A DNA stretch of 64,000 nt from Massilia sp. ZL223 (GTDB lineage Bacteria; Pseudomonadota; Gammaproteobacteria; Burkholderiales; Burkholderiaceae_D). Location: contig NZ_JAGPWD010000013.1 in the NCBI RefSeq assembly GCF_018119395.1, positions 43,735 to 107,734 on the forward strand, written 5' to 3'. Below the pieces are notes generated by a model, which was not told where the DNA came from, made no database searches, and worked only from the letters and a program-made list of their open reading frames with translations. This document shows, in pieces, positions 1 to 9,760 of this stretch (positions are counted from its first letter, which is position 1; the number at the start of each line of letters is the position of its first letter). Position numbers and translations under genes: made by a program.

Positions 1-268
1 AGGCCGTCATGGCCGTCACCACCTCGTGCAGGTCGGCCTGTCCGGCCAGGTCGCGCTCGATGATGGCGGCGACGAGCAGGTTGCGCACCCGGCGCATGGC
101 GCGTTCCGGCGGCAGGCCGGCGGCCAGCTCGTGTTCCAGCAAGGCGCGGAAATCGGCCTGGGCCAGCGATAATCGGGTCAGCTCGGCGAGTTGGGCGGCC
201 CGGGTGGGGGCGGCATCGAGCCAGCGTTGGTAAAAGCGCGACGCGCACGCCGGGGAAGCAGGGTTCAT
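1..268 (-). CDS. glnE: Glutamine synthetase adenylyltransferase/deadenylase, N-terminal part (cut by window edge)
   Basis: Only the first 89 codons are present; the gene runs off the left edge. GlnE adds AMP to glutamine synthetase and removes it, in response to PII, so it tunes nitrogen assimilation in the cytoplasm. The visible N-terminus contains ERAMRRVRNLLVAAIIERD followed by a DLHEVVTAMTA stretch, which is typical of the start of the first nucleotidyltransferase half in betaproteobacterial GlnE. The start is the ATG read leftward from 268. It diverges from yhdP. The assignment rests on family recognition of this short segment, because the catalytic motifs lie outside the window. Confidence 0.8.
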   Translation of the reverse strand, partial: MNPASPACASRFYQRWLDAAPTRAAQLAELTRLSLAQADFRALLEHELAAGLPPERAMRRVRNLLVAAIIERDLAGQADLHEVVTAMTA

Positions 269-421
269 TCAGTGTATCCGTGAAAGTGTTGCGTTCCGGC
301 AGGCGGTGCTATGCGGTAGAATTGCCCGCCATGCTGCCCGGGGTCAGCATGATGGTAAGGTAGACGCCGCGACTGTTGCAAGCGATGTTGTTGATAAAGA
401 ATTAATTCGGGAGGCCGGCTC

Positions 422-3400
422 GTGCGCCGGGCTTCCCTAACGGCGAGCCTTGAGTTGAGCACTTTGATGGACAACCAGGAACCGCAGGCCGCGCCTGCGC
501 ACCTGCCGCTTGCCGTGCGCTGGCGGCGGCTGCGCGCCGCCTATCGGGTGGCGAACCTGGCCTCGCACCATGTGCTCGGCTTTACCATCAAGCTCATCCT
601 GCTCGTCTATTTCTCGCTTGCCGTGCTGTTCCTGGTGCTGCGCTACGCGGTGCTGCCGAATATCGATATGTACAAGGGCGATATCGAGCGCGCCGCCAGC
701 CGCGCGCTGGGCGGGCAGGTCACCATCGCCGCCATCGACGCTTCCTGGAAGGGATTGCGTCCCGCGCTCTCGCTGCAGGACGTGCGCCTGCACGACCGCG
801 CCGGACGCCAGGCGCTGGCGCTGCCGGGCGTTTCGGCGGTCCTGTCCTGGTGGACCGTGGCCGCCCTCGAGCCGCGCCTGGAGCAGCTCGAGATCCGCAA
901 CCCGCGGCTGAGCGTGCGCCGCGGGCCGGACGGCGTGATCGAAGTGGCCGGCGTGCGCCTCGACCCGAAGAGCGAGGACAAGGGCGGCGCCGACTGGCTG
1001 TTCCGCCAGCGCGAGATCGTGATCCGCGGCGGACAGGTGGACTGGACCGACGAGCTGCGCGGGCGCGAGACCCTGCGCCTGAGCGGCGTCACCTTCGCCT
1101 TGCTGAACCGCTGGGGAACCCACCACGCCGCCCTGCGCGCCACGCCGCCGCGCGCGCTCGGCAGTCCGGTCGAGCTGCGCGCCCAGTTCCGCCACCGTTT
1201 CGGCGCCCGTCCCTCCGACATTTACCGCTGGAAAGGCGAACTCTACGCCGAGCTGCGCGACGCCGACCTGGCCGCCTGGAAGCGCCATATCGACTATCCG
1301 GTCCAGCTGACCCAGGGGCGCGGCTCGCTGCGCGCCTGGCTTAGCGTCGACCAGGCGCGCCTGGCCGGCTTCACCGCCGACCTGGCCCTGGCCGACGTCG
1401 CCGCGCGCCTGGGCAAGGACGCCGCCCCGCTGGCGCTGGCGCGCCTGAGCGGCCGCCTGTCGGCACGCGAGGAAATGATTGCAGGTAAGGACGACGGCAA
1501 GCCCACCTTCGGCGCCCACGGCCACACGCTCAGCCTGGAAAACCTGGCGGTGGTCACCCGCGACGGCCGCGCGCTGCCGCCGGCCACCCTGAAAGAAACC
1601 TGGCGCCCGGCGCGCGCCGGCCGCCCCGAACAGGGCGAGCTCACCGCGCGCCACCTGGACCTGGGCGCGCTGGCGGTGCTGGCGCAGTCGATGCCGATCA
1701 CCCCGCTGCAGCGCCAGCTGCTGGCCGACTACGCGCCGCGCGGCCGCCTGGTCGACGTCACCGCCGAGTGGACCGGGCGCTTCCCGCAGGTGAGCGGCTA
1801 CCGCATCCGCGGCGAAGTCGAGGGCCTGGCTGTGAACCCGCAGCCGGCGCGCCCGGCCCAGCCCGCCCGTCCGGGGATTGCCGCGGTGCCGGCGCGCGCG
1901 GCGATGCCCGGCTTCGACAACCTGAGCGGCAGCATCGACGCCACCGAGCGCGGCGGTTCGGTGGACCTCGATTCCAGCCGGCTGGCGCTGCGCATGCCGG
2001 CCTGGTTCGCCGAGCCGGCCATGGACTTCGACCGCCTGCTGCTCAAGGCGCGCTGGAACTACGAGCCGGCGCGCCAGCTGCTGCTCGAGGTCGAGAACTT
2101 CGAATTCCACCAGGGAGCGCTGAACGCGAAGCTCTCGGGCCGCCACCTGCTGCCGCTCGAGCCGGGCCACGGCCCCGGCAATGCCGATTTCATCGGCAAG
2201 CTGGACGGCTTCGAGATCGGCCAGGTGGGACGCTTCCTGCCGCTGGCCACGCCCGAGAACCTGCGGCACTGGCTGATCGGCGCGCTGCAGGGCGGGCGCC
2301 TGCGCGACACCAGCCTGCGCCTGCGCGGCGACCTGGCCGAGTTCCCGTTCCGCGCCGGCAGCCTGGCCGAGCGGGCGCGCGGTGAGTTCCGCGTCGCCGG
2401 CCGCCTGGAAAACGCGCGCCTGGAATACGCGCCCGGCCACCGCCACCCGGACGGCGCCCCGCAGTGGCCGCTGGCCGAGCAGATCAACGGCCACATCGAG
2501 TTCGACCGCGCGCGCATGGAGATCCGCGGCGACACCCTGCGCACCCTGGGGGTGGCGCTGTCGAACGTCAAGGCCGTGATCCCGGACCTGGGCGCGCACG
2601 AGCAATTGACGCTGGAAATCGACGGCAACGCCGCCGGACCGATGCAGGAATTCCTGCGCTACGTATCGGTCACGCCGGTGCTGGAATGGATCGGCCACTT
2701 CACCGAGGAAACCCGCGCCAGTGGTAACGCGCGGCTTAGCCTGAAGCTGCGCATGCCGCTGCACCACCTGCCGGACACCAAGGTCCAGGGCAGCCTGCAA
2801 CTGCTGGGCAATGACGTCAGCCTGTTCCCGGAACTGCCGCCGCTGCAGGCGGCGCTGGGCCGGATCGAATTCTTCGAGCGCGGCGTCAACCTGAACGGCG
2901 TCGGCGCGAGCTTCCTGGGCGGGCCGCTGAGCCTGGCGGGCGGCACCCAGCGCGACGGCAGCATCGCGATCCGCCTGGGCGGCACCCTGTCGGCCGAGGG
3001 CATGCGCCGCACCGCGCCGATGCCGGAGCTGGCGCGCCTGGGCCAGCGCCTGTCGGGCAGCACGCGCTACATGGGCCTGGTGACGGTGAAGGAAGGCCGG
3101 CGCACGGTCACGCTCGACTCCAGCCTGGCCGGGCTGGGCCTGGAACTGCCGGCCCCGCTCAACAAGCCGCAGGGCGACATCCTGCCGCTGCACTTTACCC
3201 TGGCCGGCGAGCCCGGCGTGAACGGGCAGGGCCGCGACGAGATCCGGGTCAGCCTGGGCCAGAACCTGGCGGCGCGCTACCTGCGCGAAAAGCAGGGACG
3301 CGGTCCCTGGATCGTGACCCGCGGCGGCATCGGCGTCAACCTGCCGGCGCCGGAGCCGGACAGCGGCCTGATGCTCAACGTGAACATGAAGGCCCTCAAC

Positions 3401-4645
3401 ATCGACCAGTGGATCGCGGCCGGGCGCGCGATCGCCGGCGAGGATGGGCCGGCCGGCGGCACGCCTGCCGGGAGCGGCGGCGTGGCCCAGTATGTGCTGC
3501 CCTCGGTCATGAGCGGCAGGGTGGGCGAGGTGACGCTCGGCGAGCGCAGGCTGGCCGAGGTGGTGGCCGGCGTCACCCACCAGCGCGACACCTGGCAGGC
3601 CAGCATCCATTCGCGCCAGGCGGTCGGCTACGTGACCTGGGCCGACGCCTCCAGCGGCGTGGGCAAGGTGACCGCGCGCCTGGCCTCGCTCGTGATCCCG
3701 CCCTCGGCCGAGGCCGAGGTCAAGGACCTGCTCGAATCGCACCGCGGCGCCAGCGCCACCATTCCTTCGCTCGACATCGTGGCCGAGCATTTCGAGCTGT
3801 TCGACAAGCGTCTGGGCCGGCTGGAACTGCACGCCAGCAACGTGCAAGCCCTGGCCGGGCGCGAATGGCGCATCGACCGCCTGGCGCTGGACAACCCGGA
3901 CGGCCAGCTCAAGGCCGCCGGCCGCTGGCTGACCAAGGACGGCAAGAGCAATACCAGCCTCAACTTCTCGCTCGACATCCTCGACGCCGGCCGCCTGCTG
4001 GACCGCCTGGGTTTCCCCGAAACCCTGCGCCGCGGCAAAGGCAAGATGTCGGGCGATATTTCCTGGGCCGGGCTGCCGTACGCGATGGACATTCCCAGCC
4101 TGTCGGGCCAGATCGAGATGAATGTCGAGTCGGGCCAGTTCCTCAAGCAGGATCCGGGCGCGGCCAAGCTGCTGGGCGTGCTCAGCCTGCAGGCCTTGCC
4201 GCGCCTGCTCAAGCTCGATTTCCACGACGTGTTCTCGGAAGGCCTGGCCTTCGACGGCATCAGCGCCAACGCCATGATCCAGCGCGGCGTGCTGCGCACC
4301 GACAACCTCAAGATGCATGGCGTGGCCGCCACCGTGCTGATGGACGGCACCGCCGACATCGCCCACGAGACGACCAACCTGCGCGTGGTCGTGATCCCGG
4401 AATTCAACCTCGGCACTGGTCCGCTGGTCTATGGCCTGGCGGTGAACCCGGTGATCGGCCTGGGCGGCTTCCTGGCCCAGCTGTTCCTGCGGGCGCCGGT
4501 GATGAAGGCGCTCACTTACCAGATGCAGGTCACGGGACCGTGGAAGTCCCCGACCATTACCAAGCTCGACAACCCGCCGCCGGCCGCGGCCGCCGCTGCC
4601 GCCGCATCGGCCGCCGCCGCGCGCGCCAACGCGAAAAAGGAATGA
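422..4645 (+). CDS. yhdP: YhdP family AsmA-like envelope protein (DUF3971/AsmA2)
   Basis: Protein of 1407 residues, close to the family's usual 1250-1400. One N-terminal membrane segment (about residues 53-75) anchors a very long periplasmic part, in the manner of AsmA/TamB-type proteins. In E. coli, YhdP helps move phospholipids to the outer membrane together with TamB and YdbH. The C-terminal AsmA2 region contains the NPVIGLGGFLAQLFLRAPV stretch, followed by a low-complexity Ala tail. The GTG at 422 has a CGGGAGG ribosome site 7 bases upstream. An ATG at 467 is an alternative start that gives 1392 residues but has a weaker site. The next gene begins one base after the stop, so the two are probably co-transcribed. 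The role in this organism is inferred from the family. Confidence 0.9.
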   Translation: MRRASLTASLELSTLMDNQEPQAAPAHLPLAVRWRRLRAAYRVANLASHHVLGFTIKLILLVYFSLAVLFLVLRYAVLPNIDMYKGDIERAASRALGGQVTIAAIDASWKGLRPALSLQDVRLHDRAGRQALALPGVSAVLSWWTVAALEPRLEQLEIRNPRLSVRRGPDGVIEVAGVRLDPKSEDKGGADWLFRQREIVIRGGQVDWTDELRGRETLRLSGVTFALLNRWGTHHAALRATPPRALGSPVELRAQFRHRFGARPSDIYRWKGELYAELRDADLAAWKRHIDYPVQLTQGRGSLRAWLSVDQARLAGFTADLALADVAARLGKDAAPLALARLSGRLSAREEMIAGKDDGKPTFGAHGHTLSLENLAVVTRDGRALPPATLKETWRPARAGRPEQGELTARHLDLGALAVLAQSMPITPLQRQLLADYAPRGRLVDVTAEWTGRFPQVSGYRIRGEVEGLAVNPQPARPAQPARPGIAAVPARAAMPGFDNLSGSIDATERGGSVDLDSSRLALRMPAWFAEPAMDFDRLLLKARWNYEPARQLLLEVENFEFHQGALNAKLSGRHLLPLEPGHGPGNADFIGKLDGFEIGQVGRFLPLATPENLRHWLIGALQGGRLRDTSLRLRGDLAEFPFRAGSLAERARGEFRVAGRLENARLEYAPGHRHPDGAPQWPLAEQINGHIEFDRARMEIRGDTLRTLGVALSNVKAVIPDLGAHEQLTLEIDGNAAGPMQEFLRYVSVTPVLEWIGHFTEETRASGNARLSLKLRMPLHHLPDTKVQGSLQLLGNDVSLFPELPPLQAALGRIEFFERGVNLNGVGASFLGGPLSLAGGTQRDGSIAIRLGGTLSAEGMRRTAPMPELARLGQRLSGSTRYMGLVTVKEGRRTVTLDSSLAGLGLELPAPLNKPQGDILPLHFTLAGEPGVNGQGRDEIRVSLGQNLAARYLREKQGRGPWIVTRGGIGVNLPAPEPDSGLMLNVNMKALNIDQWIAAGRAIAGEDGPAGGTPAGSGGVAQYVLPSVMSGRVGEVTLGERRLAEVVAGVTHQRDTWQASIHSRQAVGYVTWADASSGVGKVTARLASLVIPPSAEAEVKDLLESHRGASATIPSLDIVAEHFELFDKRLGRLELHASNVQALAGREWRIDRLALDNPDGQLKAAGRWLTKDGKSNTSLNFSLDILDAGRLLDRLGFPETLRRGKGKMSGDISWAGLPYAMDIPSLSGQIEMNVESGQFLKQDPGAAKLLGVLSLQALPRLLKLDFHDVFSEGLAFDGISANAMIQRGVLRTDNLKMHGVAATVLMDGTADIAHETTNLRVVVIPEFNLGTGPLVYGLAVNPVIGLGGFLAQLFLRAPVMKALTYQMQVTGPWKSPTITKLDNPPPAAAAAAAASAAAARANAKKE

Positions 4646-4646
4646 G

Positions 4647-5444
<798 letters not shown>

Positions 5445-5463
5445 GGGCGGGGAAGGGCGGCGC

Positions 5464-5868
5464 CTAAGGACGCGCCGCCCCACAGCTGCGCTCGGCGAGG
5501 TAGGGCTTGTCCTGGCTCTCCGAGGCCAGCTGGGCCGAGCGCGACAGGATGCGCACGCCGGGGGCGATGGCCGCCCGGTCGATCGCTTCCTGGGCGGCGG
5601 CCAGCTCGCTCCTGCCGGCGCCGTCGGTGTAGAGAAGCTCGAACCGTACAACGCCTTCAAAAGTCATGGATTGCAAGTCGGCCACATTGGGCAGCTTGAG
5701 GAGCAGCTTTTCGAGAGGCGCAGTGACCCTGTTCACGATGCTGGCCGCAGCCTTCTCATCCACGCACACTTCGACGACCACCACCTGGGCGGGCGCAGGC
5801 GTGGCATGGGCTGGTGCGGCGCTGCAGAGCAGGGCGGCGGCAAGCGGGACTACCTGTTTCAAGCGCAT
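5464..5868 (-). CDS. Small secreted protein resembling an RND-pump porter (PN1-like) subdomain
   Basis: Protein of 134 residues with a clear signal peptide ending at about residue 22 (PAHA) and no membrane segment after it, so it should be periplasmic. An AAGGAG ribosome site lies just upstream of the ATG at 5868. The mature part reads [20 protein letters not shown], then [21 protein letters not shown], then a TDG. This follows the pattern at the start of the porter domain of RND efflux pumps (VT-PLE-L--LP-V---S---G, then DG). It lacks everything else of a pump. The function is unknown. The similarity is my own pattern reading and could be structural convergence. Confidence 0.6.
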   Translation of the reverse strand: MRLKQVVPLAAALLCSAAPAHATPAPAQVVVVEVCVDEKAAASIVNRVTAPLEKLLLKLPNVADLQSMTFEGVVRFELLYTDGAGRSELAAAQEAIDRAAIAPGVRILSRSAQLASESQDKPYLAERSCGAARP

Positions 5869-6054
5869 CGCAACTCCTTGGAGGTTTTCTACGATATTGC
5901 CATCGAGGAAAGCCGGTGGCAATGCGGCCTGGATGAAGTGACGCCAGGCTTGCGCCGGACCCCCGTGCGGTGCGCGCGGCAGCCTGACTTGCGTCCGGTA
6001 CGACGGGCCCGGATATGGCACAATGCCCATTCCACAAGAGAGACCGAACGCAAA

Positions 6055-7515
6055 ATGACTCCATTCGAACCGAACCTTTCCTCCATCGCCGTCGCCCGCG
6101 ACGTGCTGTTGACGCCTTTCGGCCTCGACGAGGGCAAGTTGCTGCGCGCGCTGGGTACGATGTTCACGCACAAGGTCGACTACGCCGACCTGTATTTCCA
6201 GTTCACCAAGAGCGAGGGCTGGAGCCTGGAAGAGGGCATCGTCAAGACCGGCAGCTTCTCGATCGACCAGGGTGTCGGCGTGCGCGCCATCTCGGGCGAC
6301 AAGACCGCCTTTTCCTATTCCGACGAGATTTCCGAGCGCGCGCTGCTGGACGCGGCCAGCGCCACCCGCACCATCGCGCGCGCCGGCGCGGGCCGGGTGA
6401 AGGTCGCGGGCGCGGCGCGCCCGACCGGCGGCCGCTCGCTCTACCTGCCGCACGATCCGCTGGCTTCCCTCGACGCCACCGAAAAGGTGCGCCTGCTCGA
6501 GCGCGTCGAGAAGATGGCGCGCGCCAAGGACCCGCGCGTGGTCCAGGTGATGGCCGGCCTGGCCGCCGAATACGACGTGGTGCTGGTGGTGCGCAGCGAC
6601 GGCGTGCTGGCCGCGGACATCCGCCCGCTGGTGCGCGTCTCGCTGACCGTGATCGCCGAGCAGAACGGCCGCCGCGAAGTCGGTTCCTCGGGCGGCGGCG
6701 GACGCTACGACTACGGCTACTTCACCGACGACATCCTCGACTTCTACGCGACTGAAGCGGTCAAGTCGGCCTGCGTCAACCTGGAGGCGCGCCCGGCCCC
6801 GGCCGGTCCGATGACCATTGTGCTGGGACCGGGCTGGCCCGGCGTGCTGCTGCACGAGGCGGTCGGCCACGGCCTGGAAGGCGACTTCAACCGCAAGGGC
6901 TCGTCCTCCTACGCCGGCATGATCGGCCAGCGCGTGGCGGCCAAGGGCGTCACCGTGGTCGACGACGGCACCATCAAGGACCGCCGCGGCTCGCTGAACA
7001 TGGACGACGAGGGCAACCCGACCCAGTGCACCACCCTGATCGAGGACGGCATCCTGAAGGGCTATATCCAGGACACCATGAACGCACGCCTGATGAAGAT
7101 GCCGGTCACCGGCAACGCGCGCCGCGAGTCCTTTGCCCACCTGCCGATGCCGCGCATGACCAACACCTACATGCTGGCCGGCGACAAGGACCCGCAAGAG
7201 ATCCTGGAATCGGTCAAGAACGGCCTGTATGCGGTCAATTTCGGTGGCGGCCAGGTCGACATCACCAACGGCAAGTTCGTGTTCTCGGCCAGCGAAGCCT
7301 ACATGATCGAGAACGGCAAGATCAGCTATCCGGTCAAGGGCGCAACCCTGATCGGCAATGGCCCGGACGTGATGAACCGCATCTCCATGATCGGCAACGA
7401 CATGAAGCTCGATACCGGCGTCGGCGTGTGCGGCAAGGAAGGCCAGAGCGTGCCGGTGGGCGTCGGCCAGCCGACCCTGCGCATCGACGGCGTGACGGTG
7501 GGCGGCACCGCCTGA
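6055..7515 (+). CDS. tldD: Metalloprotease TldD
   Basis: Protein of 486 residues, matching the family length. TldD pairs with TldE/PmbA to form a zinc protease that degrades unfolded peptides and processes ribosomally made peptides such as microcin B17; it also counters CcdB in E. coli. The HExxxH zinc motif is visible as H267-E268-A-V-G-H272 in [14 protein letters not shown]. The C-terminal part holds typical TldD stretches ([28 protein letters not shown]). The ATG at 6055 was chosen because homology begins at once; frame upstream of it is open but unrelated. The partner gene tldE is not in the window. A hairpin terminator follows. Confidence 0.95.
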   Translation: MTPFEPNLSSIAVARDVLLTPFGLDEGKLLRALGTMFTHKVDYADLYFQFTKSEGWSLEEGIVKTGSFSIDQGVGVRAISGDKTAFSYSDEISERALLDAASATRTIARAGAGRVKVAGAARPTGGRSLYLPHDPLASLDATEKVRLLERVEKMARAKDPRVVQVMAGLAAEYDVVLVVRSDGVLAADIRPLVRVSLTVIAEQNGRREVGSSGGGGRYDYGYFTDDILDFYATEAVKSACVNLEARPAPAGPMTIVLGPGWPGVLLHEAVGHGLEGDFNRKGSSSYAGMIGQRVAAKGVTVVDDGTIKDRRGSLNMDDEGNPTQCTTLIEDGILKGYIQDTMNARLMKMPVTGNARRESFAHLPMPRMTNTYMLAGDKDPQEILESVKNGLYAVNFGGGQVDITNGKFVFSASEAYMIENGKISYPVKGATLIGNGPDVMNRISMIGNDMKLDTGVGVCGKEGQSVPVGVGQPTLRIDGVTVGGTA

Positions 7516-7534
7516 TCCACGGCCGCGCCATCCC

Positions 7535-7560
7535 CAACGCCCGGTTGTCGCCGGGCGTTG
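7535..7560 (+). terminator. Intrinsic terminator after tldD
   Basis: A 10-bp perfect stem (CAACGCCCGG and CCGGGCGTTG) with a 6-base loop starts 19 bases after the tldD stop and is followed by a short T-rich stretch. It could also act on transcription arriving from the opposite side. Confidence 0.7.
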
Positions 7561-7594
7561 TCGTTTCTAGGGCAATGCGCCGCGGCGCCGGCCA

Positions 7595-7870
7595 TCAGAA
7601 GCTGACTTTCGCCCCCAGGGTGAAGAAGCGCCCGATCGCCCCGTAGTAGTCGAGCGGGTTGTAGGAGGTGGCGCCATAGGTCAGCGGGTCGAGCGGCGGC
7701 AGCTTGTCGAACACGTTCTGGATCGAGCCGAACACTTCCCAGCGCGGCTGCGGCTTCCAGCGCAGCACCAGGCCCACCGTGGTGAACGAGGCCAGTTCGC
7801 AATTCGTCGGCGCATCGTTGCCGTGGGCGGAATGGCTGGCGCAACCGTCGGGGTTGTCCTTGAACAGGGT
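7595..7870 (-). pseudogene. TonB-dependent receptor, C-terminal remnant
   Basis: About 91 codons of the C-terminal barrel of a TonB-dependent outer-membrane receptor remain. It holds the typical penultimate strand (WEVFGSIQNVFDK), the NPLDYYGAIGRFF stretch and a terminal GAKVSF, with Phe as last residue. Reading upstream, the frame is closed by a stop codon at 7871-7873, where receptor-like sequence gives way to the tnpB element. No plug domain or barrel start is found on the other side of the element, so the rest was deleted rather than merely split. It differs from the intact receptor at 11031-13919. Confidence 0.8.
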
Positions 7871-8053
7871 TCAAGCAGTTTGCCGGGAATTTGGCTACAG
7901 CTGCACGGTCTCAAGGAATATGAAAACATACGTCTCCATCGAAACCGTTTCAATTCGCGCCGGCACGCAGTCCAGCGCCGTTGTACGGACGACGGCCGGC
8001 CGCAGCACGGCAGCGGCCAGGTGCGGTAGCAGGCTGCGCCACCGGGAGGCGCC

Positions 8054-9241
8054 GTGCTCATAGCGCATCGCATTCGGCTCGATCCCAACAATGTCCAGGC
8101 GACGTATCTCTCTCGGGCGGCCGGCGTGGCGCGCTTCGCCTACAACTGGGCTTTAGACGAGTGGGGCAAACAGTACGAAGCCTGCAAGGCCGATCCATCG
8201 CTGCCCAAGCCGTCCGAAGCGGCGCTGCGGCGCCAGCTCAATGCCATCAAGCGCGAACAATTTCCCTGGATGTTGGAAGTAACCAAGAATGCGCCCCAGA
8301 TGGCGATCATGCAGCTGGGCCGCGCCTTCGACAATTTTTTCAACAAGCGCGCCCGCTATCCGACCTTCCGCCGTAAAGGGCGCGATGACCGGTTTACATT
8401 GAGCAACGATCAGTTCCGGGTCGAGGACAAGCGGATCCGCATCCCGAAGCTGGGCTGGGTCCGCATGTGCGAAGCCCTGCGTTTTACCGGCCGGATCGTA
8501 TCGGCCACGGTCTGCCGCGTCGCCGATCACTGGTACGCCAGCATCACCGTCGACACTCATGAACTGTCCCTGCCGCCAGCCGAAAACCAAGGCGCGGTCG
8601 GGGTGGATTTCGGAGTCTCGACGCTGGCAACCCTGTCGACCGGGGAGAAATTCGAAGGACCGAAGGCATTGCACGCCTTGCTGCCGCGCCTGCGCCGCCT
8701 GTCGCGCAGCCTGTCATGCAAGGTGAAGGGTTCGCGCAACCGGGCGAAGGAGAAGCTGAAACTGGCGCGCCTGCACGCACGGATCGGCAACATTCGACGC
8801 GACAGCCTGCATCAACTGAGCACGAGCATTACGCGCCGCTTCCACACGATCGGAATCGAGGACCTGAACGTCAAGGGCATGCTGGCCAATGGCTGCCTGG
8901 CCCGGGCGATCTCGGACATGGGTTTCCACGAGCTGCGCCGCCAGATGGAATACAAGGCGGCGTGGCGCGGCGGCCGGGTGGTGGTGGCGGACCGCTGGTA
9001 CCCGAGCAGCAAGCTGTGCTCCGGCTGTGGCTATCGAATGGAAGCGCTAAACCTGGCGATCCGCCACTGGGCCTGCCCGGGATGCGGGACGGCGCACGAG
9101 CGCGACGTCAATGCCGCCGTGAACTTGAGAAGTCACGCGGTGAGTTCCACCGTGTCTGCCTGCGGAGGGGAAGGCTCTGGCCCAGCGCGCGAGCGGGGCG
9201 AAATCGGCCCCTGTGAAGTAGGAATCCGGCAGCAAAGTTAA
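8054..9241 (+). CDS. tnpB: RNA-guided endonuclease TnpB (IS1341-type)
   Basis: Full-length TnpB of 395 residues. TnpB proteins are RNA-guided DNA nucleases that use an omega RNA from the element's right end, and they are ancestors of Cas12. The RuvC triad is complete: D185 (GVDFGVSTLA), E269 (GIEDLNVKGM) and D351 (HERDVNAAVNL). The zinc ribbon is intact with C322/C325 and C341/C344. The N-terminal helix-turn-helix region and the central putative-transposase (OrfB) region look normal. A GGGAGG ribosome site precedes the GTG at 8054. No frameshift is seen, so the nuclease is probably active. It sits in the remains of a TonB receptor gene. Confidence 0.93.
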   Translation: MLIAHRIRLDPNNVQATYLSRAAGVARFAYNWALDEWGKQYEACKADPSLPKPSEAALRRQLNAIKREQFPWMLEVTKNAPQMAIMQLGRAFDNFFNKRARYPTFRRKGRDDRFTLSNDQFRVEDKRIRIPKLGWVRMCEALRFTGRIVSATVCRVADHWYASITVDTHELSLPPAENQGAVGVDFGVSTLATLSTGEKFEGPKALHALLPRLRRLSRSLSCKVKGSRNRAKEKLKLARLHARIGNIRRDSLHQLSTSITRRFHTIGIEDLNVKGMLANGCLARAISDMGFHELRRQMEYKAAWRGGRVVVADRWYPSSKLCSGCGYRMEALNLAIRHWACPGCGTAHERDVNAAVNLRSHAVSSTVSACGGEGSGPARERGEIGPCEVGIRQQS

Positions 9242-9270
9242 CTATGGATAGCTATGCGCAAGTCCGGAAG
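9130..9270 (+). ncRNA. Candidate omega RNA (reRNA) at the tnpB 3' end
   Basis: In characterised TnpB systems the guide RNA scaffold overlaps the 3' end of tnpB and its guide begins just beyond the element's right end. Here the last 110 bases of tnpB and the bases after it are G+C-rich and able to fold (for example GGGGC and GCCCC arms near 9195-9212). Boundaries and guide are guesses; position is inferred from the family. Confidence 0.3.
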
Positions 9271-9534
9271 AACGGTCTCAGTCATGGATCGGACTGCAGG
9301 TAGTTGGCATGGTCCCGGCCGCGCGCTCGCTGTGGCTTTGAGGCGCATCAATTGCTAACGCTCTATTTCTTGATCTAGTGAGCCTGCGCACGGCGGCCGG
9401 GCTGGGAGCGACTTTTGCATCGGCAGCCGGAAGAGCGCTGATCTGTCTCAAGGGGCCGGTCGGGAGGGGAAGAGGGTGTCGGCTTGTCGCCACTAATTGT
9501 TGTCTGTACAAGCGTGAATCAGCCGATAAAAGGC
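9271..9534. other. Non-coding stretch between tnpB element and aroG promoter
   Basis: About 260 bases with no credible gene, RNA or repeat. The right end of the tnpB element must fall in or just before it. The remaining sequence probably belongs to the original upstream region of aroG. Confidence 0.4.
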
Positions 9535-9564
9535 TTGCCAATCTTCACAGCTTGTTGTTATAGT
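9535..9564 (+). promoter_or_regulatory. Sigma-70-type promoter of the aroG leader
   Basis: TTGCCA at 9535-9540 (5 of 6 to consensus) and TATAGT at 9559-9564 (5 of 6) are separated by 18 bases. Transcription would start near 9571, about 16 bases before the leader-peptide ATG. The region is more A+T-rich than its surroundings. Confidence 0.65.
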
Positions 9565-9586
9565 CAGACGAACAACCGGACCTCGT

Positions 9587-9655
9587 ATGCGCCAGAACGT
9601 CTTCTTTACCTGCTACTTTTACTTTAGCGATTCCAGCCCGATGGCGGTGGAGTAG
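9587..9655 (+). CDS. Phe/Tyr-rich leader peptide of the aroG attenuator
   Basis: A 22-codon open frame from ATG 9587 to TAG 9653. Six of the eight residues 6-13 are aromatic: F6, F7, Y10, F11, Y12 and F13; the rest of the peptide is ordinary. Such clustering of codons for the pathway's end products is the hallmark of ribosome-mediated attenuation leaders such as pheL. It lies between a good promoter and an intrinsic terminator, immediately upstream of the gene for the first enzyme of aromatic amino-acid synthesis. The ribosome site is weak (CGGA at 9577-9580). The peptide itself probably has no function; its translation is the signal. Confidence 0.85.
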   Translation: MRQNVFFTCYFYFSDSSPMAVE

Positions 9656-9708
9656 CGGCAGGTTCACGCGACAACGAACAAGTCCCAGCAAATCCAGACA
9701 AACCGCCA
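9590..9708 (+). promoter_or_regulatory. Antiterminator / protector elements of the aroG attenuator
   Basis: Segment 2, TGGCGGT at 9642-9648, covers the last leader codons. It can pair with segment 3, ACCGCCA at 9702-9708, which is also the 5' arm of the terminator. Segment 1, CGCCA at 9590-9594 at the start of the leader frame, can pair with TGGCG in segment 2. A ribosome stalled on the Phe/Tyr codons would free segment 2 and block termination. A ribosome at the stop codon would cover segment 2 and allow it. GATGGCGGT occurs exactly twice, at 9640-9648 and 9711-9719. Confidence 0.75.
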
Positions 9709-9724
9709 GCGATGGCGGTTTTTT
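9700..9724 (+). terminator. Intrinsic terminator of the aroG attenuator
   Basis: A 9-bp perfect stem, AAACCGCCA and TGGCGGTTT, with a GCGA loop runs into six T residues. It ends 36 bases before the aroG ATG and after the leader promoter, so it must be bypassed for aroG to be transcribed. Confidence 0.9.
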
Positions 9725-9760
9725 CATTTTCAGCCCAGACATCACGAAACGGAGTACAGC

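Larger units (their letters stand above)
7871..9270 (+). mobile_element. tnpB-only insertion element (IS200/IS605 superfamily, IS1341-type)
   Basis: The left edge is set by the point where receptor coding sequence stops (about 7870). The right edge is approximate, a few tens of bases after the tnpB stop, as is usual in this group. There is no tnpA (Y1 transposase) gene, so the element would need a transposase from elsewhere. These elements carry no terminal inverted repeats and make no target duplication, so the ends cannot be fixed by eye. Confidence 0.6.

Noticed and set aside
7704..8063. A 119-codon frame across the receptor/tnpB-element junction
   Set aside because: It reads antisense through the receptor stub into the element's left flank; no ribosome site and no recognisable protein.
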